Of a stretch of 14,296 nucleotides of DNA, positions 1-6,209 are shown in pieces. The stretch is taken from positions 1-14,296 of the forward strand of contig JAQVZV010000005.1 in the NCBI GenBank assembly GCA_028708005.1, in the 5' to 3' direction. Every line of letters begins with the position of its first letter. Within the stretch, counting starts at the first letter, position 1. A model generated the notes under the pieces. The model was not told the origin of the DNA and did no database searches. It was given only the letters and a program-made list of their open reading frames with translations. Source of the stretch: Bacilli bacterium (lineage in GTDB: Bacteria; Bacillota_I; Bacilli_A; RF39; UBA660). The position numbers and the translations under genes are program-made.

Positions 1-276
1 GGTTACAAGAAAGACTTTATTGTTCTCTATCATATCTTTTATATTATCTTTATATTTTAACAAATGATTTAAAGCAATTTTTTGATTTTGTTCCGTTCCC
101 GCACCAATATAAACTAAATCATATTTATCAAATTCCAAATCATCATCAACAGTTACAAATTTTACCGTAACATTGATTCCCTGATTCTCTAATTGTTTTT
201 TTAAAACTTTAACATTACCATTTTCTCCATAGAGATTTAGCAAATCATAATATAAATGCGCAATTGTTAATTTCAT
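1..276 (-). CDS. gatD: GatD, glutaminase subunit of lipid II isoglutaminyl synthase (N-terminal part)
   Basis: Partial gene: the first 92 codons are visible and it runs off the left edge. The protein begins MKLTIAHLYYDLLNLYGENG, which matches the N-terminus of the GatD family (class I glutamine amidotransferase, CobB/CobQ-like fold). GatD releases ammonia from glutamine, and MurT uses it to amidate the D-Glu of lipid II at the cytoplasmic face of the membrane. The catalytic Cys and His lie outside the window and cannot be checked. The start is ATG at 276 with an AGAGGTG ribosome binding site. It lies one base after the murT stop codon, so the two are almost certainly co-transcribed and translationally coupled, as is usual for this pair. 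The assignment rests on the N-terminal motif and the murT partner. Confidence 0.9.
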   Translation of the reverse strand, partial: MKLTIAHLYYDLLNLYGENGNVKVLKKQLENQGINVTVKFVTVDDDLEFDKYDLVYIGAGTEQNQKIALNHLLKYKDNIKDMIENNKVFLVT

Positions 277-277
277 G

Positions 278-1597
278 TTACACCTCTTTTTTTAGCAATC
301 TTTTGAAAGTCTTTTCAACATCAAAATACAACATACAATATACCTTCTCTTTGGTATATTTTTTTATCATATTTAATATCTCTTCTGAAGATAAACAAAC
401 TATAATTTTGTTTTGATCAATATTGGCATATTTTAATCTAACCGCAAGATCATTAGCAAAATTTCCTATACAAATAACCTTATCAATAGAGGCTTCGTTT
501 AAAAGCTCAAACTTGATATCCCATAACCAAGACAAATCTTTCAAGTTATATCTTCCGCTAATTCTATTAAAACCAATAATTACTGTTTTAATTCCTTCTT
601 GTTTACTAATATAATCTAGTGATTGATTATAAGAAATAGGTGTTTCATTTTTACTAATTAATAAAACACATTCTTTATTACCCACTTTAAAAGTATCTAA
701 GCGTTTAACATTCAATGATAAATTATTTAATGACGTAACAATTTGATCACTAGCAACACCACTATCTGATACTACGGCGTAACATGCTAGCAAGTTATAA
801 ACATTATATATAGCAGTATTATTCATTTTAATTTCTATATCGTCTACTTTAAAACAATTATCACTAATTAATTCCGCTTCATATTTTGGTTCCCCTCTTT
901 GGAAATCACAATTTAAACATTGATAGTTACCTAAATTACCATAATGAAAATAATTAAATTTTAATTTTTTATGACACTTTGGACAGTAAAGAATATCCAA
1001 ATTATTCAATTCACTATGTTTGTAAGAATACTTTGTTTTCTTAACCCCATAAAAGGTCGTTTTGCCCTTGTGTTCTAGACTAAATTTACTTGTTAAGGGA
1101 TCATCTGCATTAAGAATCAAATGAGTACTTTTATCGATGTATGTATTAATATAATTCCAAACTATATCAAAATGTCCATGACGCGCTAACTGATCTCGAG
1201 ATAAATTACTAATAATTAAATAATTAGGCTTAATTACCTTCAATACTTGTTTTATATATCTTTCGTCAACTTCTAACACTAATACATCAGCTTTGATTTT
1301 ACCAAAAATATTAGAATTCTGAATCAAAGTGGTAACCACTGATGTTTTAGTATTTGACCCCTTGGCATTATGACCCACCTTAAATCCCGCATCACGATAA
1401 AGTTCTGCTAATGTTCCTGAAATACTTGTTTTACCAGCAGTACCAGTAACACAGATAGTGATTTTAGGTAATTGAAAATAACTTAATATATCTTTATCCA
1501 ATCGCAAGGCTAAATCACCCGGATAAATAGAACCTCCCCCAAATCTATTTAAAATAAAGCTAATTATTTTACAAATAATGACTATAATAGATCTCAT
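278..1597 (-). CDS. murT: MurT, ATP-dependent ligase subunit of lipid II isoglutaminyl synthase
   Basis: A 439-residue Mur-ligase-like protein. The nucleotide-binding loop TGTAGKTS is at residues 51-58, followed by GSNTKTS near 80-86, the LEVDE segment near 109 and ILNADDP near 160. A four-cysteine zinc ribbon sits inside the central domain (Cys205, Cys208, Cys227, Cys230), a hallmark of MurT that other Mur ligases lack. NVYNLLAC near 265 precedes the C-terminal DUF1727-type domain. With GatD it converts the alpha-carboxyl of D-isoglutamate in lipid II to an amide. I chose ATG 1597 because GGAGG lies just upstream; the reading frame extends 21 codons further with no ribosome binding site, and that extension covers the promoter. 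First gene of the murT-gatD operon. Confidence 0.95.
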   Translation of the reverse strand: MRSIIVIICKIISFILNRFGGGSIYPGDLALRLDKDILSYFQLPKITICVTGTAGKTSISGTLAELYRDAGFKVGHNAKGSNTKTSVVTTLIQNSNIFGKIKADVLVLEVDERYIKQVLKVIKPNYLIISNLSRDQLARHGHFDIVWNYINTYIDKSTHLILNADDPLTSKFSLEHKGKTTFYGVKKTKYSYKHSELNNLDILYCPKCHKKLKFNYFHYGNLGNYQCLNCDFQRGEPKYEAELISDNCFKVDDIEIKMNNTAIYNVYNLLACYAVVSDSGVASDQIVTSLNNLSLNVKRLDTFKVGNKECVLLISKNETPISYNQSLDYISKQEGIKTVIIGFNRISGRYNLKDLSWLWDIKFELLNEASIDKVICIGNFANDLAVRLKYANIDQNKIIVCLSSEEILNMIKKYTKEKVYCMLYFDVEKTFKRLLKKEV

Positions 1598-1624
1598 ACT
1601 AGCCTCCACATTACTTCTAAAAAG

Positions 1625-1638
1625 ATTATAGCATATTC
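1625..1638 (-). promoter_or_regulatory. Promoter of murT-gatD (extended -10)
   Basis: On the minus strand, TGCTATAAT gives a perfect TATAAT (1625-1630) preceded by TG one base away, an extended -10 element for the housekeeping sigma factor. A weak -35 (TTACTT) lies 18 bases upstream. Transcription would start near 1618, about 20 bases before the chosen ATG at 1597, which also supports that start over the longer frame. Confidence 0.6.
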
Positions 1639-1683
1639 TTTTAAAAATAAGTAACAACAATTATTAAAAGAGTTTTTTCTAGT

Positions 1684-1692
1684 TTTGTCGAA
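1684..1692 (+). promoter_or_regulatory. Possible Spo0A-binding site (0A box)
   Basis: TTTGTCGAA matches the B. subtilis 0A-box core (TTTGTCRAA) exactly. It lies between the divergent murT gene and the SpoIIAA-like gene. Its centre is about 43 bases before the start inferred for the latter, a usual position for Spo0A activation. The motif is short, and a chance occurrence somewhere in 14 kb is possible; its intergenic placement is what makes it credible. No Spo0A gene is visible in the window. Confidence 0.4.
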
Positions 1693-1715
1693 AGGCCTTT
1701 TTTTTATCTTTAACA

Positions 1716-1724
1716 TGTTAATAT
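1716..1724 (+). promoter_or_regulatory. Candidate extended -10 for the STAS-like gene
   Basis: TGTTAATAT (TG, one base, TAATAT) fits an extended -10. There is no good -35 at 17 bases, as expected if an activator bound at the upstream 0A box helps the polymerase. The start would fall near 1731, leaving a leader of only about 13 bases that still contains the GGTGAT ribosome binding site. Confidence 0.35.
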
Positions 1725-1743
1725 TTTCTTGGATGGTGATTAT

Positions 1744-1992
1744 ATGTTTAAAACAGATATCGAATTTACTAAAAATACCCTATATATAAAAATAGAGGGT
1801 ATTATTAATAATCCAAATTTAAATAAATTAAAGAAAAAGATATGTTCAATTATAGATAACTATGACATTTATGACATTGTTATTGATGTCAAAGAAGGAT
1901 CAAATATTGATAACGATGCCTTTCGTAAGTTTATTAATAAATATGATGTTAAAAATAATAGTAATTTAGTTATTATTTCACACGATAATTAA
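1744..1992 (+). CDS. Short orphan STAS-like protein resembling SpoIIAA
   Basis: An 82-residue protein. It reads collinearly with the first two thirds of the SpoIIAA anti-anti-sigma factor fold: an initial strand pair (NTLYIKIEG), a helix (LNKLKKKICSIID), the strand YDIVIDV, then IDNDAFRKFINKYD and a final strand NLVIIS. The IDNDA segment aligns with the MDSSG segment of SpoIIAA, so the phosphorylatable serine appears to be replaced by aspartate. It is about 35 residues shorter than SpoIIAA and lacks the last helix and strand. I recognise no exact family; the STAS reading is inferred from pattern, not from a search. Start ATG 1744 follows GGTGAT closely; the TTG at 1729 has no ribosome binding site. 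There is no spoIIAB or sigF beside it, so it stands alone. It converges on the small SOS gene, with 8 bases between stops. Confidence 0.6.
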   Translation: MFKTDIEFTKNTLYIKIEGIINNPNLNKLKKKICSIIDNYDIYDIVIDVKEGSNIDNDAFRKFINKYDVKNNSNLVIISHDN

Positions 1993-2000
1993 AACATATA

Positions 2001-2138
2001 TTATTTATTTGTTACATTGATAACAAGACTTTGATTATATCCTGTATCAGCCTCTTCTAATCTAGCAAAACGCCAAGAACAAAGTGATAAGTATAAAACA
2101 ACAACGACACAAGTAATAATAACATTTTTAATATTCAT
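2001..2138 (-). CDS. Small SOS-controlled membrane peptide opposite lexA (YneA-like position)
   Basis: A 45-codon frame starting MNIKNVIITCVVVVLYL. It has one N-terminal transmembrane segment (about residues 4-21) and a short polar tail, RFARLEEADTGYNQSLVIN, that would face outside. The start ATG at 2138 has AAGGAG and GAGG upstream on the correct strand. It is preceded by TTGACA-N17-TATGAT with a perfect LexA box filling the spacer, so expression under SOS control is strongly indicated. In Bacillus the gene divergent from lexA is yneA, an SOS-induced division inhibitor with one transmembrane segment and a LysM domain. This peptide has the location, the control and the membrane segment but no LysM domain. 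Function as a division inhibitor is inference. That it is a real gene rests on the promoter and ribosome binding site. Confidence 0.75.
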   Translation of the reverse strand: MNIKNVIITCVVVVLYLSLCSWRFARLEEADTGYNQSLVINVTNK

Positions 2139-2164
2139 ATACCTCAACTCCTTTTCACGCCTTT

Positions 2165-2193
2165 ATCATACAACGAACTTTTGTTCGTGTCAA
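2165..2193 (-). promoter_or_regulatory. SOS promoter of the small membrane peptide
   Basis: On the minus strand a perfect -35 TTGACA (2188-2193) is followed after exactly 17 bases by TATGAT (2165-2170). The LexA box at 2174-2187 occupies most of the spacer, so bound LexA would block polymerase directly. Confidence 0.85.
2174..2187. promoter_or_regulatory. LexA operator 1 (perfect Bacillus-type SOS box)
   Basis: CGAACTTTTGTTCG fits the Gram-positive SOS box CGAAC-N4-GTTCG with no mismatch. It lies inside the spacer of the minus-strand promoter. Confidence 0.92.
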
Positions 2194-2201
2194 CGCTTTT
2201 G

Positions 2202-2215
2202 CAAACATTTGTTTG
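2202..2215. promoter_or_regulatory. LexA operator 2 (variant box) over the lexA -35
   Basis: CAAACATTTGTTTG is a perfect dyad CAAAC-N4-GTTTG, one transition per half-site away from the SOS consensus. Its centre is 28 bases from operator 1. It overlaps the first three bases of the lexA -35, as expected for autoregulation with a weaker site. Confidence 0.75.
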
Positions 2216-2241
2216 ACTTTTGACATTTTGTGTGCTAAACT
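2213..2241 (+). promoter_or_regulatory. Promoter of lexA
   Basis: TTGACT (2213-2218), a 17-base spacer, then TAAACT (2236-2241) preceded by TGC, an extended -10. The -35 overlaps LexA operator 2. Confidence 0.75.
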
Positions 2242-2273
2242 GTAAACAGAAATATAACTTGGGAGGAAATATA

Positions 2274-2891
2274 ATGGAAAAATTAACTCAAAGGCAAGGA
2301 GAGGCCTTAAAGTTTATTAAAGAAAGAATTGCCGAAAAAGGTTATCCCCCTACTGTAAGGGAAATCGGACAATTCCTTGGATTATCATCACCTGCCACGA
2401 TTCATGTGCATCTTTCTAATCTTGAAAGTAAAGGTTATATAAAAAAGGGTGGCAATAAAAGTAGAGCTATTGAATTATTAGTAGATAATGAATACTTAAA
2501 ACAAAGTGAAGATGTCGTTCAAGTTCCACTTTTAGGTAAAGTAACTGCAGGTTCTCCCATTGAAGCAATTGAGAGACCAAATGAATTTTTCTCTTTACCA
2601 GTTCATCTTATACCAAATAAAAAAGAAGTATTTACGCTTGATGTGAGTGGGGATAGTATGATAAATGCTGGAATCTTTGATGGAGATATTGTTATTGTTC
2701 AAAGACAAAAGATAGCTAACAACGGGGAAATTGTTGTTGCTATGACAGACGAAAACGAAGTTACACTGAAAAGATTTTATAAAGAAAAAGATCATATTAG
2801 ATTACAACCTGAAAATGATCTTCTAGCCCCCATTATATTACCTAATGTAAGCATCTTAGGTAAAGCTATTGGGTTATATCGTAAATTATAA
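2274..2891 (+). CDS. lexA: LexA, SOS repressor / self-cleaving protease
   Basis: A 205-residue protein, the usual length for Bacillus LexA. The N-terminal winged helix-turn-helix spans about residues 1-65 (GYPPTVREIGQFLGLSSPAT). The C-terminal S24 domain carries the cleavage site Ala92-Gly93 in VTAGSP, the catalytic Ser128 in SGDSM and the general base Lys166 in VTLKRF. All residues needed for RecA-stimulated self-cleavage are present. It represses SOS genes in the cytoplasm until DNA damage. Start ATG 2274 follows GGGAGG; the frame is open 18 codons upstream but that part covers the promoter. It is divergent from the small SOS peptide and is autoregulated through the shared operators. A terminator follows directly, so it is monocistronic. 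Confidence 0.97.
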   Translation: MEKLTQRQGEALKFIKERIAEKGYPPTVREIGQFLGLSSPATIHVHLSNLESKGYIKKGGNKSRAIELLVDNEYLKQSEDVVQVPLLGKVTAGSPIEAIERPNEFFSLPVHLIPNKKEVFTLDVSGDSMINAGIFDGDIVIVQRQKIANNGEIVVAMTDENEVTLKRFYKEKDHIRLQPENDLLAPIILPNVSILGKAIGLYRKL

Positions 2892-2909
2892 ATAACTATT
2901 GATTATTAT

Positions 2910-2936
2910 GTGTAGATTAGATATCTACACTTTTTT
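2910..2936 (+). terminator. Rho-independent terminator of lexA
   Basis: Stem GTGTAGAT / ATCTACAC (8 pairs) with a five-base loop, followed by six T residues, 18 bases after the lexA stop. On the other strand no T tract follows, so it probably works only for lexA. Confidence 0.88.
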
Positions 2937-3025
2937 ATGTGTTTTTCTACTAACCTAGAAAGGGGGCCTGTACTATCGATAAATGTATTAGCAGAGGTAA
3001 TGCATATTATATCTTTATAACAACG

Positions 3026-4486
3026 TTAGTTTAGTACAATGCGAAACGAATTGCCGGTATCGCCACCGCCTCTATAGACGTTGTCAAAGCAGAATGCCCC
3101 TGCATTTATGCCAGCGTTGTAGCCACCGCCACGTCTAACCCACGGATATTGCATAGAAGCAAAATTGGTGTAATCATCATACCAACCACTTGTTTCTGAT
3201 AACGCATGTCCTTTACATATACCACCATCACAAGTAGTGGTTATATCTGTTGTCGTATATTTATCATAATACTTTGGATCCGGTATTGAATCAACACCTG
3301 TATCATTGTAATTGCCCATTACATATTCCAATCCACCGCCAGACATATCATATATTCCGTATATTGTACCGGTAGTGCTTTGATTAATGTTAGTAATATA
3401 GCTGGTGTCTGTTCCGCCACCCGTATAATAGCCAGCAGCAGCATTAATCGTCACTTCCGCATTCTTTCCATATTTACTATGTGATAGATAGGCTGTCGCT
3501 CCCCATTCGCTATTCTTCATCACGTGTGTATCTATACCACTTGTTTCAAAGCCATATTGATTACCTGCGTTTTGCATTGCTCTTGTCGCGCTAAACATAG
3601 TAGATACCATTTGACTTCTTATTGATGTTAAACCCGGAACAATAGTTATACTATCTATTGTTCCCGTTGGTTCAAATTTGCCTACCCATATACCATCTAA
3701 CTCCGTTGCTCCAAAAGTAAAGGCCGGATGAGTATAATAATCTGTATCTACTGCTGTACCTGTTGATTTTGGCGATATCTTTGATTCGAATACTATATTT
3801 ATTTCTCTTGGCCCTGTACCGGTTGGGATGGCATACTTATATCTAGGCACCCAAACAAAGAACGTTAAGATATCAACTGCATTTACCACTGTACCTAAAG
3901 CGGCATTTTGATAAGATGTTCTTGTCGCTTCTGTTACCGTTACCGCATTGGCCCACATCTTTGTATCATAATCATACCAAGAATAATCTCCAGCTTCATT
4001 ATTGCTGTCCGCTTTTATCCAATCAGCACCATTCCACCTGATCGGTATCATATTAGGTCTTAAGTTCGGTGCACTTGCTCCACTATTATCTGCTAATGGC
4101 ACGCTACAATCACTTAACGATGCTACCAATGTCATGTTGTGATATGTTCCACACACAATCAGGTTATTCCATCTATTTGTCCCAACCACACTTAAAAAAG
4201 GGCGATTATTTTTAATAGAAACTGTTACACTTTCATAATCATTACTAGATATTTTTAACACCTCATATATATTATCTTTATTAATAGTAGTTGGATTAAA
4301 GTCGCTATTCTCTAACCTTTTGTTTTCAATTGCTTTATATATTAGTTTAGCATTACTTTGAAAAGAAGATTTCATCGAATTATCAATTAATCCTCTGATT
4401 GTCGGTATTGAAATTGCTAATATTATTGCTAATATTACGATTACAGCTAGCAATTCTACTAAGGTGAATCCATTTCTCCTATTCAT
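3026..4486 (-). CDS. Prepilin-type protein with a large FGE/SUMF1-like C-terminal domain
   Basis: A 486-residue protein. The N-terminus is a class III (type IV pilin/pseudopilin) signal: a short basic leader, Gly6, then FTLVELLAVIVILAIILA with Glu at mature position 5. It should be cut by a prepilin peptidase and stay anchored by the hydrophobic helix. Residues 30-130 look like a pilin stalk. The rest is much longer than any ordinary pilin and has the flavour of the formylglycine-generating-enzyme fold: MKNSEWGATAYLS near 323, YGIYDMSGGGLEYVMG near 376, and an end reading RRGGGYNAGINAGAF...GNSFRIVLN. Here that fold is probably a binding or display domain, as I see no evidence of catalysis. 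Base composition rises sharply in the 3' part. AGGAG lies 13 bases before ATG, a rather long spacing. It follows holA on the same strand after 158 bases. Function unknown; a surface adhesin or pilus-tip-like role is inference. Confidence 0.8.
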   Translation of the reverse strand: MNRRNGFTLVELLAVIVILAIILAISIPTIRGLIDNSMKSSFQSNAKLIYKAIENKRLENSDFNPTTINKDNIYEVLKISSNDYESVTVSIKNNRPFLSVVGTNRWNNLIVCGTYHNMTLVASLSDCSVPLADNSGASAPNLRPNMIPIRWNGADWIKADSNNEAGDYSWYDYDTKMWANAVTVTEATRTSYQNAALGTVVNAVDILTFFVWVPRYKYAIPTGTGPREINIVFESKISPKSTGTAVDTDYYTHPAFTFGATELDGIWVGKFEPTGTIDSITIVPGLTSIRSQMVSTMFSATRAMQNAGNQYGFETSGIDTHVMKNSEWGATAYLSHSKYGKNAEVTINAAAGYYTGGGTDTSYITNINQSTTGTIYGIYDMSGGGLEYVMGNYNDTGVDSIPDPKYYDKYTTTDITTTCDGGICKGHALSETSGWYDDYTNFASMQYPWVRRGGGYNAGINAGAFCFDNVYRGGGDTGNSFRIVLN

Positions 4487-4531
4487 ATTTTATCTACTAC
4501 TCCTTTTATGAATAATTAAACGAAAACAAAA

Positions 4532-4579
4532 AAACATGTTACCGTTCTATTAATATAATAGCACGATAATAGCATGTTT
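4532..4579 (-). promoter_or_regulatory. Candidate control region of the pilin-like gene
   Basis: Two direct copies of TGCTATTAT (minus strand; 4566-4574 and 4555-4563) lie 11 bases apart, one helical turn. Each looks like an extended -10. They are enclosed by a 7-base inverted repeat, AAACATG at 4532-4538 and CATGTTT at 4573-4579. No convincing -35 is present. The arrangement suggests a regulated promoter, but which copy is used cannot be told. Confidence 0.35.
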
Positions 4580-4644
4580 ATTTTGGTAGTTTTTGCCAAA
4601 TAACTATTTGTAAATCACTATTGGGATATTAGTGTTTGAAAAAT

Positions 4645-5595
4645 TTATAATTTAAGTAGGAATAATTCAAGTCCCACATCTTTATCAACTTTACCAGTTT
4701 TTATATCTTCATCTAAATTAGCAAGCAATTCAATATATTTTAACAAATCTTTTTCTTTAAGGCTTATTTCATTAGCAAGTTTTACCCTGTATGGATGAAC
4801 TCCTAAATTACTAGCTATTTGACTTTCACTAAGGCCTTTTGAAGACAATCCTTTTACTTGGAAAATTAACCTAAATTGATTAGCTAACAAAACAATAATC
4901 TTTATTGGTTCTTCTTTTCTTTTTAATAATTCTTGATATAAGAATAATGATGTATCAATATCCTTCTTTATAACAGCATCTGTTAATGCGAAGATATTAT
5001 CAAAATTATATTTCAAAACCATTTCTTTAACATCAGCTTCTTCAATTATTTTAGTATCCATCTTATAAAACATTAATTTATCGCATTCACTATTCAATAA
5101 GTATAAATTATCTTCTACTCTATCTATTAAGGTGTGTAAAGCATTAAAACTAATTTTATAATTATTTTTGTCAAATAGTTTTTGAGCATATCTTACCATT
5201 TCGTTTCCTGACAATTTATTGAATTCCTTAACTTCAGCTTTATTCAATAATTTCTTAACAATGTTTTTTCGCTTATCTATTTTTTCGTTTAATACAACTA
5301 AAATAAGAGCGGTTTTAGGATTAGGGTTTTCAATATATCTAATTAAAGCATCAATATCATGATTTATATCACTTTTTTTAGTTGAACCTGTTAGAAAATC
5401 AGCATGATATCCAATAACAATCTTCTCGTCATCAAAAAGCGAAATCATTGATGCATCTTCTAGTAAAATGCTTATACTTGTTTCCGTTAAATCATGTTTT
5501 ATAACTTGTCCATTAGGATGCTTTGATCTAATATTCGAGATAGCTTCATCTATAAGAAATTCTTCTACACCGTAAAATAAATATATATTTTTCAT
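4645..5595 (-). CDS. holA: DNA polymerase III subunit delta (HolA)
   Basis: A 316-residue protein starting MKNIYLFYGVEEFLIDEA, the typical N-terminus of the delta subunit, with its degenerate nucleotide-binding region at residues 6-20. The C-terminal part (LLANQFRLIFQVKGL, then LGVHPYRVKLA) matches the helical collar domain. Delta opens the beta clamp within the clamp-loader complex at the replication fork. Start ATG 5595 is placed by TAGGTAGG upstream; a longer frame from 5619 would overlap the preceding gene. It starts 7 bases after the UPF0316 stop, so the two form an operon. The comEC-holA neighbourhood is conserved in Bacilli, here with one gene between them. Confidence 0.95.
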   Translation of the reverse strand: MKNIYLFYGVEEFLIDEAISNIRSKHPNGQVIKHDLTETSISILLEDASMISLFDDEKIVIGYHADFLTGSTKKSDINHDIDALIRYIENPNPKTALILVVLNEKIDKRKNIVKKLLNKAEVKEFNKLSGNEMVRYAQKLFDKNNYKISFNALHTLIDRVEDNLYLLNSECDKLMFYKMDTKIIEEADVKEMVLKYNFDNIFALTDAVIKKDIDTSLFLYQELLKRKEEPIKIIVLLANQFRLIFQVKGLSSKGLSESQIASNLGVHPYRVKLANEISLKEKDLLKYIELLANLDEDIKTGKVDKDVGLELFLLKL

Positions 5596-5602
5596 ATATG
5601 AC

Positions 5603-6112
5603 CTACCTAAAATAACCATTAATAATTCGTTTAGTATCAGATATAGCGATGAATGAATCTGGTGCGATTTCTTTTATAATACTACAAACTTCGTTGATGC
5701 GTTTACGATCTACCTCAATTATTAACATTAAATTTTCCTCATCTATTCCTTGAGAAATTACTGATGACACTCCAAAACCTTTATCACGAAGAGTTTTTAC
5801 AACATCATGCCTTAATCCTCTAGTTACCACCGTGACTGATGAACTACCAATGGCAAGTTTTTCTTCCAACCATGAACCTACAAAAGTTCCTGTTGAAAAA
5901 CCTCCAGCATAAGCGATAGCGACCCAAAGGCTTGTATCTTCACCAGTCAAAGCTTGCCTTACCACTAAAAACCAAATGCCGACCTCTATGAACCCAATAA
6001 ATGCTCCTACCATTCTTTTGCCACGAACAACCAGCACTGTTCTCAAAGTGCCCATTGAAACATCAATAATTCTAACTACAAATATAAGTAAACAATTAAG
6101 AAATAACGACAT
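5603..6112 (-). CDS. UPF0316 membrane protein (DUF5698 + DUF2179)
   Basis: A 169-residue protein of the UPF0316 family (B. subtilis YebE type). The N-terminal half has about three transmembrane helices with the signature RIIDVSMGTLRTVLVVRGKR at about residues 14-33. The C-terminal half (from about residue 93, VTVVTRGL onward) is a DUF2179 domain, a small cytoplasmic fold of unknown ligand (FGVSSVISQGIDEENLMLIIEVDRK would be its core). Function is not established. Start: AAGGAGG is directly against the ATG at 6118 but six bases from the ATG at 6112, so I prefer 6112. First gene of a UPF0316-holA operon with its own promoter after the comEC terminator. Confidence 0.88.
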   Translation of the reverse strand: MSLFLNCLLIFVVRIIDVSMGTLRTVLVVRGKRMVGAFIGFIEVGIWFLVVRQALTGEDTSLWVAIAYAGGFSTGTFVGSWLEEKLAIGSSSVTVVTRGLRHDVVKTLRDKGFGVSSVISQGIDEENLMLIIEVDRKRINEVCSIIKEIAPDSFIAISDTKRIINGYFR

Positions 6113-6129
6113 ATTCATCCTCCTTCTTT

Positions 6130-6138
6130 AGTATATCA
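6130..6138 (-). promoter_or_regulatory. Promoter of UPF0316-holA (extended -10)
   Basis: TGATATACT on the minus strand: TATACT at 6130-6135 with TG one base before it. No good -35. It sits right after the comEC terminator and 18 bases before the start codon. Confidence 0.5.
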
Positions 6139-6147
6139 CAAATTGAT

Positions 6148-6173
6148 TAAAAAGAAGCCTCTTAAGGCTTCTT
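6148..6173 (-). terminator. Terminator of the ftsW-comEA-comEC transcript
   Basis: Stem AAGAAGCCT / AGGCTTCTT (9 pairs, loop of four). On the minus strand the second arm runs into TTTTT, giving a rho-independent terminator 37 bases after the comEC stop codon. The small dyad ACACTAACTTAGTGT at 6185-6199 lies between the stop and this hairpin. Confidence 0.8.
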
Positions 6174-6209
6174 AATCTATGTAAACACTAACTTAGTGTC
6201 TACTTCACT

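Noticed and set aside
423..614. Short plus-strand frame inside murT, and similar ones in lexA (2595-2795), comEA (8497-8682), cotE (10871-11089) and the sigE/sigG gap (12357-12539)
   Set aside because: All are shadows of recognised genes on the opposite strand, without ribosome binding sites or homologous features.
1676..1708. AAAGGCCTTT followed by T as a terminator before the STAS-like gene
   Set aside because: The dyad has no loop and both flanking genes read away from it, so there is nothing to terminate.
3026..4486. Calling the pilin-FGE gene an active formylglycine-generating enzyme
   Set aside because: No sulfatase partner is present and I cannot identify the paired copper-binding cysteines near the C-terminus; the exported pilin anchor also argues against it.
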